Positions 1 through 5,805 of a stretch of 6,070 nt of DNA are shown piece after piece. A model generated the notes under the pieces. The model had not been told where the DNA came from. It ran no database searches and saw nothing but the letters and a program-made list of their open reading frames with translations. The stretch lies in assembly GCA_031285645.1 (NCBI GenBank), contig JAITVU010000154.1, forward strand, positions 1 to 6,070, in the 5' to 3' direction. The position numbers were made by a program, and so were the translations under genes. How positions within the stretch are numbered: position 1 is the stretch's first letter; every line of letters starts with the position of its first letter. This stretch comes from Oscillospiraceae bacterium (GTDB taxonomy: Bacteria; Bacillota; Clostridia; Oscillospirales; Ruminococcaceae).

Positions 1-1222
1 CAACGGAGGTCTGGCCGTCCGCCGCCGTGGAGAATACCTGAGATTTTTTGGAGGGGATGGTCGTGTTGCGGTCGATGATCTTTGTAAACACGCCGCCCAG
101 CGTCTCGATGCCGAGGGAGAGCGGTGTGACGTCGAGCAGGAGCAGGCCCTTGACGTCGCCGCCGAGCACACCGCCCTGGATGGCCGCGCCGATCGCGACG
201 CATTCGTCGGGGTTGATGCCTTTGAAAGGTTCCTTGCCCGTATAGTTCTTAACCGTATCCTGCACGGCGGGAATCCTTGTGGAGCCGCCGACAAGAAGGA
301 CTTTATGCAGATCACTGGGCTGCAGGCCCGCGTCGCTCATGGCCTGACGCACAGGACCCATTGTGGCCTCGACGAGGTCGGCTGTGAGCTCGTTGAATTT
401 CGCGCGCGTGATGGTGACGTCCAGATGTTTGGGGCCCGCCGCGTCGGCTGTGATAAAGGGCAGGTTGATGTTGGACGTCGCCATGCCGGAAAGCTCGATC
501 TTCGCCTTCTCGGCGGCTTCTTTAAGACGCTGCATGGCCATCTTGTCGCCGCGCAGATCGATACCGTTTTCGCGCTTGAACTCGTCGGCCAGATAGTTGA
601 TCACGCGCTCGTCGAAATCGTCGCCGCCCAGCTTGTTGTTGCCGGCTGTCGCGAGCACTTCCTGCACGCCGTCGCCCATTTCAATGATGGAGACGTCGAA
701 TGTGCCGCCGCCAAGGTCGAACACCATGATCTTCTGGTCGTTTTCCTTATCGGCGCCGTAGGCGAGCGCCGCCGCCGTGGGCTCGTTGATGATGCGCTTG
801 ACATCAAGGCCGGCGATGCGGCCGGCGTCCTTTGTGGCCTGGCGCTGCGCGTCCGTGAAATAGGCGGGGACGGTGATGACGGCCTCCGTAACGGTCTGGC
901 CCAGATAGGCCTCGGCGTCCGCTTTCAGTTTTTGCAGGATCATCGCGGAGATTTCCTGCGGGGTGTAGTCCTTGCCGTCAATTTTAACTTTAAAATCGCT
1001 GCCCATGTGGCGCTTGATAGACATGATGGTGCGGTCGGGGTTTGTGATGGCCTGGCGTTTGGCGACCTGGCCGACCATGCGCTCGCCGTCTTTGGAAAAG
1101 GCCACGACGGAAGGCGTTGTGCGCCCGCCCTCGGCGTTTTGAATCACGATGGCCTCGCCGCCCTCCATAACGGAGACGCAGGAGTTTGTTGTGCCAAGGT
1201 CAATACCTATAATTTTTCCCAT
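1..1222 (-). CDS. dnaK: Molecular chaperone DnaK (Hsp70), C-terminus cut off by window edge
   Basis: ATP-dependent Hsp70 chaperone that binds exposed hydrophobic segments of client proteins in the cytoplasm, working with DnaJ and GrpE. 407 residues are visible of about 610 usual. The nucleotide-binding domain is complete: phosphate-1 loop [10 protein letters not shown] (residues 5-14), the [12 protein letters not shown] segment (145-156), phosphate-2 [12 protein letters not shown] (167-178), and the adenosine-site segment [11 protein letters not shown] (308-318). The interdomain linker LLLLDV follows at 360-365, then the start of the substrate-binding domain ([12 protein letters not shown]). 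Around residues 66-85 the protein lacks the insertion of about 24 residues found in Gram-negative DnaK, which fits a Firmicute. The ATG start is supported by an AGAGGAAG ribosome site about 7 nt upstream. It lies 144 bp after grpE and is probably co-transcribed with hrcA and grpE. Identification is essentially certain; the lid and C-terminal tail are not visible. Confidence 0.98.
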   Translation of the reverse strand, partial: MGKIIGIDLGTTNSCVSVMEGGEAIVIQNAEGGRTTPSVVAFSKDGERMVGQVAKRQAITNPDRTIMSIKRHMGSDFKVKIDGKDYTPQEISAMILQKLKADAEAYLGQTVTEAVITVPAYFTDAQRQATKDAGRIAGLDVKRIINEPTAAALAYGADKENDQKIMVFDLGGGTFDVSIIEMGDGVQEVLATAGNNKLGGDDFDERVINYLADEFKRENGIDLRGDKMAMQRLKEAAEKAKIELSGMATSNINLPFITADAAGPKHLDVTITRAKFNELTADLVEATMGPVRQAMSDAGLQPSDLHKVLLVGGSTRIPAVQDTVKNYTGKEPFKGINPDECVAIGAAIQGGVLGGDVKGLLLLDVTPLSLGIETLGGVFTKIIDRNTTIPSKKSQVFSTAADGQTSV

Positions 1223-1298
1223 ACTATTGCTTCCTCTCTATTTCCTGTGTTGAGTTGATGATATGCATAACTTATGTTTGCCGGTTGTTTGCTTTTGT

Positions 1299-1314
1299 GA
1301 ACCGCGAGCGGTTC
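1299..1314 (-). other. Stem-loop in the grpE-dnaK intergenic region
   Basis: A perfect inverted repeat, GAACCG-CGAG-CGGTTC, sits in the 144-bp gap between grpE and dnaK. It would form a 6-bp stem with a 4-nt loop in the leftward mRNA. The sequence after it in the direction of transcription is ACAAAAGC, with no T-run, so it does not look like an intrinsic terminator. Inference: it may be an mRNA processing or stability element, or a weak attenuating structure between the two genes. Nothing else recognisable is in this gap apart from the dnaK ribosome-binding site. Confidence 0.4.
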
Positions 1315-1366
1315 TGCCGGGGTGCTGCCTGTTTTGCCAGTTTTGTTTATATAGCGGTTGACCGGT

Positions 1367-1945
1367 TTAATTGGCTGTCTGGACCATGGCGAATCGAATG
1401 ACGCGGTCGCCTATTTTATAGCCTTTCTGGAAAACCTGGCTCACAACGTTTTCGCCCAGGTTTTCATCCTCTATATGCATGGCGGCGTTGTGGAACGCGG
1501 GGTTAAACGGCTCGCCGACTTCGCCGACTTCCTCGACGCCGAATGAGGCGATGATATCTTTGAAATTCTGCATCATCATGTCGAAGCCCTTGGCGAACTC
1601 CTCGGTGGCGTATTCAAACTGCGCCGCGCGCTCGAAGCTGTCCATGACAGGCAGAAACTTGAGAATGGCCGCCGCCGTCGCGCTGGGGTAAATATCGTCC
1701 TTTTCCTTCTGGGTGCGCTTTCGGAAGTTGTCGTACTCGGCCATCAGGCGCAGATAGCGGTCATTGAGCTCGTCGAATTTTTCCTGGAGCAGCTCCTGTT
1801 CGCTCTTTTCGGGTTCCGCGCCCTGATCGGGGCCGTCCTGAACGGTCTCATCCTCGACAGCTTCCGTATTCGCGTCCCGGTTGGTCTCTTTAATGTCCTC
1901 TTTTTTGTTTTTATTGCCCATACCATATGTCATGACGCGCCCCAA
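1367..1945 (-). CDS. grpE: Nucleotide exchange factor GrpE
   Basis: GrpE releases ADP from DnaK so that ATP can rebind, resetting the chaperone cycle in the cytoplasm. The 192-residue length is normal. Residues about 10-50 form a charged, acidic, probably disordered N-terminus. Residues about 50-85 form the long dimerising helix, with the family segment RLMAEYDNFRKRTQKEK (66-82). A helical part follows (LKFLPVMDSFERA, 95-107). The beta domain at 136-192 carries the family signature (GEPFNPAFHNAAMH, LGENVVSQVFQKGYKIGDRVIR, then MVQTAN at the end). The start is ambiguous. TTG at 1945 lies 9 nt after a strong AAGGAGGAAG site (1955-1964), whereas the in-frame ATGs at 1933 and 1921 are 21 or more nt from it. 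The choice changes only a few non-conserved residues. The gene lies 58 bp after hrcA and 144 bp before dnaK, in the same operon. Function is very secure; the start is not. Confidence 0.97.
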   Translation of the reverse strand: MGRVMTYGMGNKNKKEDIKETNRDANTEAVEDETVQDGPDQGAEPEKSEQELLQEKFDELNDRYLRLMAEYDNFRKRTQKEKDDIYPSATAAAILKFLPVMDSFERAAQFEYATEEFAKGFDMMMQNFKDIIASFGVEEVGEVGEPFNPAFHNAAMHIEDENLGENVVSQVFQKGYKIGDRVIRFAMVQTAN

Positions 1946-1954
1946 TGCCCGCCA

Positions 1955-1964
1955 CTTCCTCCTT
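1955..1964 (-). promoter_or_regulatory. Ribosome-binding site of grpE, favouring a TTG start
   Basis: On the minus strand this reads AAGGAGGAAG, a near-ideal Shine-Dalgarno sequence. It is followed by 9 nt and then TTG at 1945. The nearest in-frame ATG begins at 1933, leaving 21 nt after the site, too far for normal initiation. The site therefore argues that translation starts at TTG, or that a weaker GGGG element nearer the ATG is used. Confidence 0.65.
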
Positions 1965-2003
1965 ATAGCTTAATAACTGAATTAGCGTGATTTCTGTCAT
2001 GCG

Positions 2004-3032
2004 CTACTCGCCCTCCAACGTGTCGGACAAAAGCCTGCCGAGCGTTTTGGCGAAGTAATCGAGGTGCGGGATGATTTTGGCGTAATCGATCCGCACGGGC
2101 CCGATCAGGCCGACTGTGCCGGCGCGCTCGCCGCTGATCTCGTAATGGGTCACAACCAGGGACGATCCGACAAGTTCGAGATTGGCGTTTTCCTTGCCGA
2201 TGCGGATTTTGAGATCCTCGCTCTGCGCGTCAAAAATACTGTGCAGGCGTTCCTTATTGTCCAGCATGATCAGCAAATCCCGCGCCAGTCTGCCAAGTTC
2301 GTCGTATTCAAGCAGCTTCGCGCCGCCGCCTATATAGTATTGTCCCTCGCTCACTTCTTTACACAACTCGAATATACCCACAAGGAGCGGCGTGAAAATG
2401 CGGGAATATTCGCCGAGCGTGACGGAGACGGAGTTGATGTAGGTGGTTGTGATGGTCTGGATATTGCGCCCCGCAAGCCTCGAATTGGCGAACTTCATGA
2501 AAAACTCGATCAACTCGGGCGTGACGGTGAAATCGACGCGGCAGACCTTGTTTTTGATCACGCCGTTGGAGGCGATCAGCAAAATCACGACCGTGTTGGC
2601 GCCGGCGGCAATCAGCTCGATGCGCCGCACCCGCACGGCTTTGGCCGTGATGGAGGATGTGATGCTCGCGCAGCCCGTATAATCCGACAGGGCATCGGCG
2701 GCGTCCTCAAGCAGTTTGTCCGGGTCCGGGTCGCGCACGTTGAAGAGCGAATCGATCTGGTCGCGTTCCTCCTGCGTGAGCGGCTGGCACTGCATGAGCG
2801 AATCGATATACTCGCGGTACCCAAGATGCGAGGGCACGCGCCCGGCCGATGTGTGGGGCTGTTCGAGGTAGCCAAGCTCAAAGAGGGTGGCCATATCGCT
2901 GCGGATGGTTGCGGGGGATACATTGATGTCGAGCTGCCGGCTGAGCAGCTTGGATCCCACGGGCTCGCCGGTCTGGATAAAGTTCTCGACAATCGCGGCC
3001 AGAATGATCTTCTGCCTCTGGCTGAGCTCCAT
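2004..3032 (-). CDS. hrcA: Heat-inducible transcription repressor HrcA
   Basis: HrcA is the repressor of class I heat-shock genes. It binds CIRCE operators as a dimer, and in the known model its activity depends on the GroEL chaperonin. The 342 residues match the usual 340-350. Residues 1-75 are the winged-helix DNA-binding part, with the strongly conserved stretch SPATIRSDMATLFELGYLEQ (39-58) followed by PHTSAGRVPSHLGYREYID (59-77). The central and C-terminal GAF-like region is visible as YYIGGGAKLLE (232-242), LKIRIGKENANLELVGSSLV (274-293) and the family-typical GTVGLIGPVRIDYAKI (305-320). The ATG start is supported by an AAAGGGGG site about 6 nt upstream. It is the first gene of the operon, followed after 58 bp by grpE. 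Two CIRCE elements lie just upstream, so autoregulation is expected. Nothing appears broken. Confidence 0.98.
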   Translation of the reverse strand: MELSQRQKIILAAIVENFIQTGEPVGSKLLSRQLDINVSPATIRSDMATLFELGYLEQPHTSAGRVPSHLGYREYIDSLMQCQPLTQEERDQIDSLFNVRDPDPDKLLEDAADALSDYTGCASITSSITAKAVRVRRIELIAAGANTVVILLIASNGVIKNKVCRVDFTVTPELIEFFMKFANSRLAGRNIQTITTTYINSVSVTLGEYSRIFTPLLVGIFELCKEVSEGQYYIGGGAKLLEYDELGRLARDLLIMLDNKERLHSIFDAQSEDLKIRIGKENANLELVGSSLVVTHYEISGERAGTVGLIGPVRIDYAKIIPHLDYFAKTLGRLLSDTLEGE

Positions 3033-3092
3033 GGTAATCCCCCTTTCTTAGAGCAGCGTTAAAGCAAGATGAAAATCCGGTTTATTTTTGCC

Positions 3093-3119
3093 TTGGCACT
3101 CATATATCCCGAGTGCTAA
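3093..3119 (-). promoter_or_regulatory. CIRCE operator 1 (HrcA binding site) over the hrcA transcription start
   Basis: The arms are TTGGCACTC (3093-3101) and GAGTGCTAA (3111-3119) with a 9-nt spacer. They match the CIRCE consensus TTAGCACTC-N9-GAGTGCTAA in 17 of 18 arm positions. The element starts about 6 nt downstream of the -10 box of the leftward promoter, so it covers the expected transcription start. This is the classical position for HrcA repression of the hrcA-grpE-dnaK operon, and it also places the hairpin in the 5' end of the mRNA. Confidence 0.97.
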
Positions 3120-3124
3120 ATCTA

Positions 3125-3152
3125 ATTATAACCATATTTTTTGATTTGTCAA
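3125..3152 (-). promoter_or_regulatory. SigA-type promoter of the hrcA-grpE-dnaK operon
   Basis: On the minus strand, TTGACA (3152-3147) and TATAAT (3130-3125) are both perfect housekeeping-sigma hexamers, separated by 16 nt. Transcription would start near 3117-3119, at the edge of CIRCE 1, leaving a leader of about 85 nt before hrcA. A strong vegetative promoter blocked by HrcA is the standard class I heat-shock design. Confidence 0.92.
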
Positions 3153-3165
3153 GTGGATTCACAGA

Positions 3166-3195
3166 TTGTTTACAAAAATTATGGCACTCTAATAT
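3166..3195 (+). promoter_or_regulatory. Possible rightward promoter overlapping CIRCE 2
   Basis: On the plus strand TTGTTT (3166-3171) and TAATAT (3190-3195) are separated by 18 nt. The -10 match is 4 to 5 of 6 depending on alignment; TTTACA at 3169 is an alternative -35. The -10 box falls in the spacer of CIRCE 2, so HrcA binding there would block it. It faces the phage-derived genes, with a leader of about 240 nt before the first one. The region is AT-rich, so chance matches are easy, and the call is tentative. Confidence 0.35.
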
Positions 3196-3207
3196 ATCGA
3201 GTGCCAG
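3181..3207. promoter_or_regulatory. CIRCE operator 2 (HrcA binding site)
   Basis: The arms TGGCACTC (3182-3189) and GAGTGCCA (3199-3206) are perfect complements separated by 9 nt. The outermost base pair of the 9-bp consensus arm is lost (A at 3181, G at 3207). Relative to consensus TAGCACTC/GAGTGCTA, both arms carry a matched A-to-G and T-to-C change, so symmetry is kept. It lies about 29 bp upstream of the -35 box of the hrcA promoter. It could serve cooperative repression of hrcA, a weak second leftward promoter, or a rightward promoter. Confidence 0.93.
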
Positions 3208-3443
3208 AATTGATTGTTGAGCGAAAGATTAGCAAAAATAAAGTGATAAAATTTGTATCATTCGCCAAAAATGCAAATATAAATGTCAAATAACAAAAAA
3301 CATGTCCTGAAATTGGACCGTTTGACCCCTTTTTGGCCTATAAGTGAAGGGGCTTTGTGTTTAAAGGTGATAATTTAGGCAAGAGCCTTGGAACAGGCGC
3401 GAAAAGCCTGAAAATTAAACAAATTTAATAAGGAGATGAAATA
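3208..3443. other. AT-rich gene-free spacer between the heat-shock operon and the phage-derived genes
   Basis: No convincing gene is seen in this 236-bp stretch. A 31-codon frame at 3283-3378 (plus) has no ribosome site. It contains a 17-nt near-palindrome (3244-3260), a CCCCTT/AAGGGG inverted repeat (3326-3331 and 3347-3352, 15-nt loop, no following T-run) and a pair of small hairpins at 3377-3410. The ribosome-binding site of the downstream gene is AAGGAG at 3430-3435. No clear attachment-site repeat or integrase gene is visible. If the rightward promoter at 3166-3195 is real, this stretch is an untranslated leader. Confidence 0.6.
3377..3410 (+). promoter_or_regulatory. Leader with four alternately pairing AGGC/GCCT segments
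   Basis: AGGC (3377-3380), GCCT (3385-3388), AGGC (3395-3398, within CAGGC from 3394) and GCCT (3406-3409, within GCCTG to 3410) occur in order. Segments 1:2 and 3:4 can form two adjacent hairpins with AAGA and GCGAAAA loops. Alternatively 2:3 and 1:4 can pair. The block ends 33 nt before the start codon of the fibre-like gene. No known riboswitch family was recognised, and the stems are short, so function is speculative. Confidence 0.3.
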
Positions 3444-3884
3444 ATGTCAAATCCGTGGACCCCAAACTCAATGAACAAAACAGAGCATTACAATCTCAAT
3501 CAGTGGGATTCCAACGATAAACCCGGCCGCAATGATTTCAATTACGATAATTTTGAGATTGACAAGGCGCTGGGGGAGCTTAATAGCGGCAAGGCAAACA
3601 ATGACAGTACAGTTATGGATAGCAAGGGAACACCAAACTTTACAACAGTTTTAGAGTGGGCGAATGCGCAGAGAACAAGCGCTATATGTGTTGCGGCAAA
3701 CGGAACACCGCTATCTGGTGCGAGTGACGCGCCGGCACCAGAAGAATTTATGTATATCGTAGTCGGGCAAGGAAGTAGAAGACTTGTTATTGCCCTTGAA
3801 TTTGTAGGAACCGGAAGAATATACCGCAGACCAATATTTCATGGTAATTGGAATACGAACTGGGGTTCATTTCTGTCGGTATAA
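3444..3884 (+). CDS. Small tail-fibre-like protein: NQW/DFNYDN motif plus pyocin-knob-like domain
   Basis: A 146-residue protein in two parts. Residues 16-50 hold a motif (YNLNQWDSNDKPGRNDFNYD, then IDKALGEL at 39-46) of a kind I associate with the N-terminus of tail-fibre or appendage proteins of Firmicute prophages. Residues about 65-146 resemble the pyocin-knob fold of fibre tips: APAPEEFMYIVVG (97-109), RRLVIALEF (112-120), GRIYRRP (124-130) and the closing W-x(3)-W (NWNTNWGS, 135-142). A normal fibre has a long shaft between anchor and tip; here there is none, so it may be a minimal fibre, a decoration protein or a shortened remnant. The ATG has a good AAGGAG site 8 nt upstream. GC is about 44% by direct count, well below the terminase genes next to it. 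No signal peptide or membrane segment is seen. It lies 79 bp before the terminase small subunit gene. The family assignment is from recalled motif patterns, not a search. Confidence 0.72.
   Translation: MSNPWTPNSMNKTEHYNLNQWDSNDKPGRNDFNYDNFEIDKALGELNSGKANNDSTVMDSKGTPNFTTVLEWANAQRTSAICVAANGTPLSGASDAPAPEEFMYIVVGQGSRRLVIALEFVGTGRIYRRPIFHGNWNTNWGSFLSV
3489..3593 (+). repeat. Fibre-anchor-like module, copy 1
   Basis: Codons 16-50 of the first fibre-like gene. Aligned without gaps to 5953-6057, they agree at 80 of 105 bases (about 76%) and 25 of 35 residues. The longest identical run is 20 bases (3565-3584 against 6029-6048). Many of the differences are synonymous third positions, so protein sequence is under constraint. 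Confidence 0.85.
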
Positions 3885-3923
3885 AATATAAAAAACTGTA
3901 TTTGGTGTATTAATCTTCAGCAG

Positions 3924-3951
3924 CGCCCGCGGCGCTTAAGCGACGCGGGCG
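3924..3951. repeat. 28-nt near-perfect dyad before the terminase genes
   Basis: Outer arms CGCCCGCG (3924-3931) and CGCGGGCG (3944-3951) enclose the perfect palindrome CGCTTAAGCG (3933-3942), with a single G/A mismatch pair (3932, 3943). It would form a very stable hairpin. It ends 1 nt before the AAAGGAGG ribosome site of the terminase small subunit gene. No T-run follows on the plus strand. It could be a protein-binding site, a structure affecting translation of the terminase, or a packaging-related site; none of these is shown. Confidence 0.6.
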
Positions 3952-3963
3952 GAAAGGAGGCTT

Positions 3964-4527
3964 ATGGCGGAAGACAAGCTTACGGCAAAGGAAAAACTGT
4001 TCTGCCGGTATATGGCCTTTCTCGGGGAGCCGGGGGAGGCGGCCTTACGCGCCGGGTACCCCGCCAAAAAGGCGCTGACGCGCGCGCTGCGCCTGCTCGA
4101 TAAGCCCGCGATTAAGGAGGAAGTAAAAAAGCTGGAAGGGGCGCTGGCCCGGGACGGCGAAACCGGACAGGCCCTGCGGGGGCTCAGGCGCATCGCCTTC
4201 GGCATGGGAAACGACGCCCTGCGCCTGCTTGGCAATGAAGAGGCCCTTACTCAGGACGACATCGCCCTTCTGGACCTGTTCGGCATCTCCGAGATCAAAA
4301 AGCCGAAAGGCGGCGGGCTTGAAGTGAAATTCTACGACCGCCTCAAAGCGCTGGAGATGCTCCTCACATGGGGTGATAAAGGCATGACGGCGCGCGAGGG
4401 CGGTATTTACGAGGCCCTTGAAAGGAGCGCGGCGCGCCTCGACACCCTGTACGCGGATGCGGAAGCCGGCGGCGATGGCGATGCGGCGTGCGGCGGGAAC
4501 GAGAAGGACCCGCCTGAAAAGCCATGA
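3964..4527 (+). CDS. Phage terminase small subunit
   Basis: The small terminase subunit recognises the phage packaging site and brings viral DNA to the large-subunit motor. 187 residues are predicted. Residues about 6-58 match the N-terminal helix-turn-helix pattern of the family: LTAKEKLFCRYMAFLGEPGE (6-25), then AALRAGYPAKKALTRALRLL (26-45), with LDKPAIKEEVKKLEGAL following. The rest is mostly helical, as expected for the oligomerisation part, and the last 30 residues are Gly/Asp/Glu-rich and probably disordered. The ATG follows AAAGGAGG (3953-3960) by only 3 nt, a tight but usable spacing. The stop overlaps the start of the large subunit gene in ATGA (4524-4527), indicating translational coupling. 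The gene is GC-rich, unlike the fibre-like gene before it. The assignment rests on the N-terminal pattern and the adjacent large subunit. Confidence 0.9.
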   Translation: MAEDKLTAKEKLFCRYMAFLGEPGEAALRAGYPAKKALTRALRLLDKPAIKEEVKKLEGALARDGETGQALRGLRRIAFGMGNDALRLLGNEEALTQDDIALLDLFGISEIKKPKGGGLEVKFYDRLKALEMLLTWGDKGMTAREGGIYEALERSAARLDTLYADAEAGGDGDAACGGNEKDPPEKP

Positions 4528-5765
4528 GATTCCGCTGCTTTTCAAAGAAACAGCTTGAGGCGCTCACATGGTGGCATCCCGGCCGCCGAACCGCGCGTCA
4601 TGACGCCATTATTTGCGACGGCGCGGTGCGCAGCGGCAAAACCCTCTGCCTCTCCCTCTCGTTCATTTTGTGGGCCATGGCAGCGTTTAGCGGGCAGAAT
4701 TTCGCCTTTTGCGGCAAAACGATCACGGCCTTGCGGCGCAATGTGATCGCCCAGCTGCCCGGCCTGCTGTCCGGTATGGGCATGCGCTGTGCGTACAAGG
4801 CGTCCCAAAACCGCATGGACGTCGAGTACAGGGGGGCGCGCAATGTCTTTTACCTTTTCGGCGGGCGCGATGAGGGCTCGGCCGCCCTGATCCAGGGCGT
4901 TACGCTGGCCGGTGTGCTGCTCGACGAGGTGGCGCTGATGCCGCGCTCCTTTGTGGAGCAGGCGCTGGCGCGCTGCTCTGTTGACGGCGCCCGGTTCTGG
5001 ATGAACTGCAACCCGAGCCACCCCCGGCACTGGTTTTACCGGGAGTGGATAATGGACGCGGAGCAAAAAAACGCCCTATACCTGCACTTCACGATGGCCG
5101 ACAACCCCAGCCTTTCCAAAAAGGTGCTGGCGCGCTACGAAAGCCTTTACACAGGCGTTTTTTATGAGCGCTATGTGCTCGGGCGGTGGACAGCCGTGCA
5201 CGGGGCCGTTTACCCCATGTTCTCGAAGGCCCACATTGTTCAATCGGCGCCGCGCTGCGGCCGTTATGTGATTTCATGCGATTACGGCACCGTCAACCCG
5301 GCGTCGTTCGGGCTGTGGGGCGAGAGCGGCGGCGTGTGGTACCGCCTGCGCGAGTACTACCACGATTCGCGCAGGGCGGGCGCGCAGATGACCGATTCAG
5401 AGTACGCCGACGCGCTCGAAACCCTCGCCGGAGCCGTTATGCCCGAGGCCGTGCTTGTCGACCCTTCGGCGGCCAGTTTTATCCAGTGCCTGCGCCGCCG
5501 CGGCCGGTATCCGGTTATACCGGCCCGGAACGACGTGGCCGACGGCATCCGCATTGTGGGAGAGGCCCTGCAAACGGGCAAAATGCTCATTCATCAAAGC
5601 TGCCGCGACTGTATACGCGAATTCTCCCTCTACCGTTGGGAGGAAAACGGCCGCGAGCGCCCGCGCAAGGAGTATGACCACGCCATGGACGACATGCGCT
5701 ATTTCGCCTTGTACGCCTTCGGCGGCGCGGAACCGGGATTTTACGCGATGGCCGCGTCCCGTTAA
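4524..5765 (+). CDS. Phage terminase large subunit, PBSX-type (ATPase and nuclease)
   Basis: The packaging motor: an N-terminal ATPase drives DNA into the procapsid and a C-terminal RNase H-fold nuclease cuts the concatemer. 413 residues are a normal length. Walker A is GAVRSGKT (33-40, Lys39) and Walker B is GVLLDEVAL (130-138, Asp134 and Glu135). The coupling region is WMNCNPSHPRHWFY (159-172). The nuclease domain shows SCDYGTVNPASFGLWG (251-266, Asp253) and VLVDPSAASFIQCLRRRG (310-327, Asp313). It ends with DHAMDDMRYFALYAF (386-400), which supplies the last metal-binding acid. All motifs are intact, so the enzyme should be functional. It starts inside the stop of the small subunit gene (ATGA overlap). 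The next gene, 40 bp downstream, is not the usual portal but a fibre-anchor-like protein. Confidence 0.97.
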   Translation: MRFRCFSKKQLEALTWWHPGRRTARHDAIICDGAVRSGKTLCLSLSFILWAMAAFSGQNFAFCGKTITALRRNVIAQLPGLLSGMGMRCAYKASQNRMDVEYRGARNVFYLFGGRDEGSAALIQGVTLAGVLLDEVALMPRSFVEQALARCSVDGARFWMNCNPSHPRHWFYREWIMDAEQKNALYLHFTMADNPSLSKKVLARYESLYTGVFYERYVLGRWTAVHGAVYPMFSKAHIVQSAPRCGRYVISCDYGTVNPASFGLWGESGGVWYRLREYYHDSRRAGAQMTDSEYADALETLAGAVMPEAVLVDPSAASFIQCLRRRGRYPVIPARNDVADGIRIVGEALQTGKMLIHQSCRDCIREFSLYRWEENGRERPRKEYDHAMDDMRYFALYAFGGAEPGFYAMAASR

Positions 5766-5805
5766 GGACGCGCCTCAACAACATAAAAAAGAAAAGAGGA
5801 TAAAA

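Noticed and set aside
305..1258. A 317-codon open frame on the plus strand opposite dnaK
   Set aside because: It lies entirely antisense to a certain dnaK, has no recognisable family pattern, and long antisense frames are a known by-product of codon bias in hsp70 genes.
2064..3062. A 332-codon open frame on the plus strand opposite hrcA
   Set aside because: It mirrors hrcA almost end to end; hrcA has intact family motifs, ribosome site and promoter, while this frame has none.
3313..3344. A possible rightward promoter using TTGGAC or TTGACC with TATAAG
   Set aside because: Spacers would be 20 or 11 nt, outside the workable range for a housekeeping-sigma promoter.
3326..3352. CCCCTT/AAGGGG inverted repeat as an intrinsic terminator
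   Set aside because: The loop is 15 nt, the stem only 6 bp, and no T-run follows on either side; no gene ends here that would need it.
3283..3378. A 31-codon plus-strand frame in the spacer that could be a leader peptide
   Set aside because: No ribosome-binding site precedes its ATG and it overlaps the small inverted repeats; nothing supports translation.
3780..3884. The Asn/Trp-rich end of the fibre-like gene as a diversity-generating retroelement variable region
   Set aside because: No template repeat, reverse transcriptase or accessory gene is in the window, and the sequence fits the ordinary closing part of a knob domain.
4045..5066. Two long minus-strand frames opposite the terminase genes (4045-4545 and 4542-5066)
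   Set aside because: GC-rich coding DNA gives long antisense frames; the plus-strand proteins have full terminase motifs and these have no family features.
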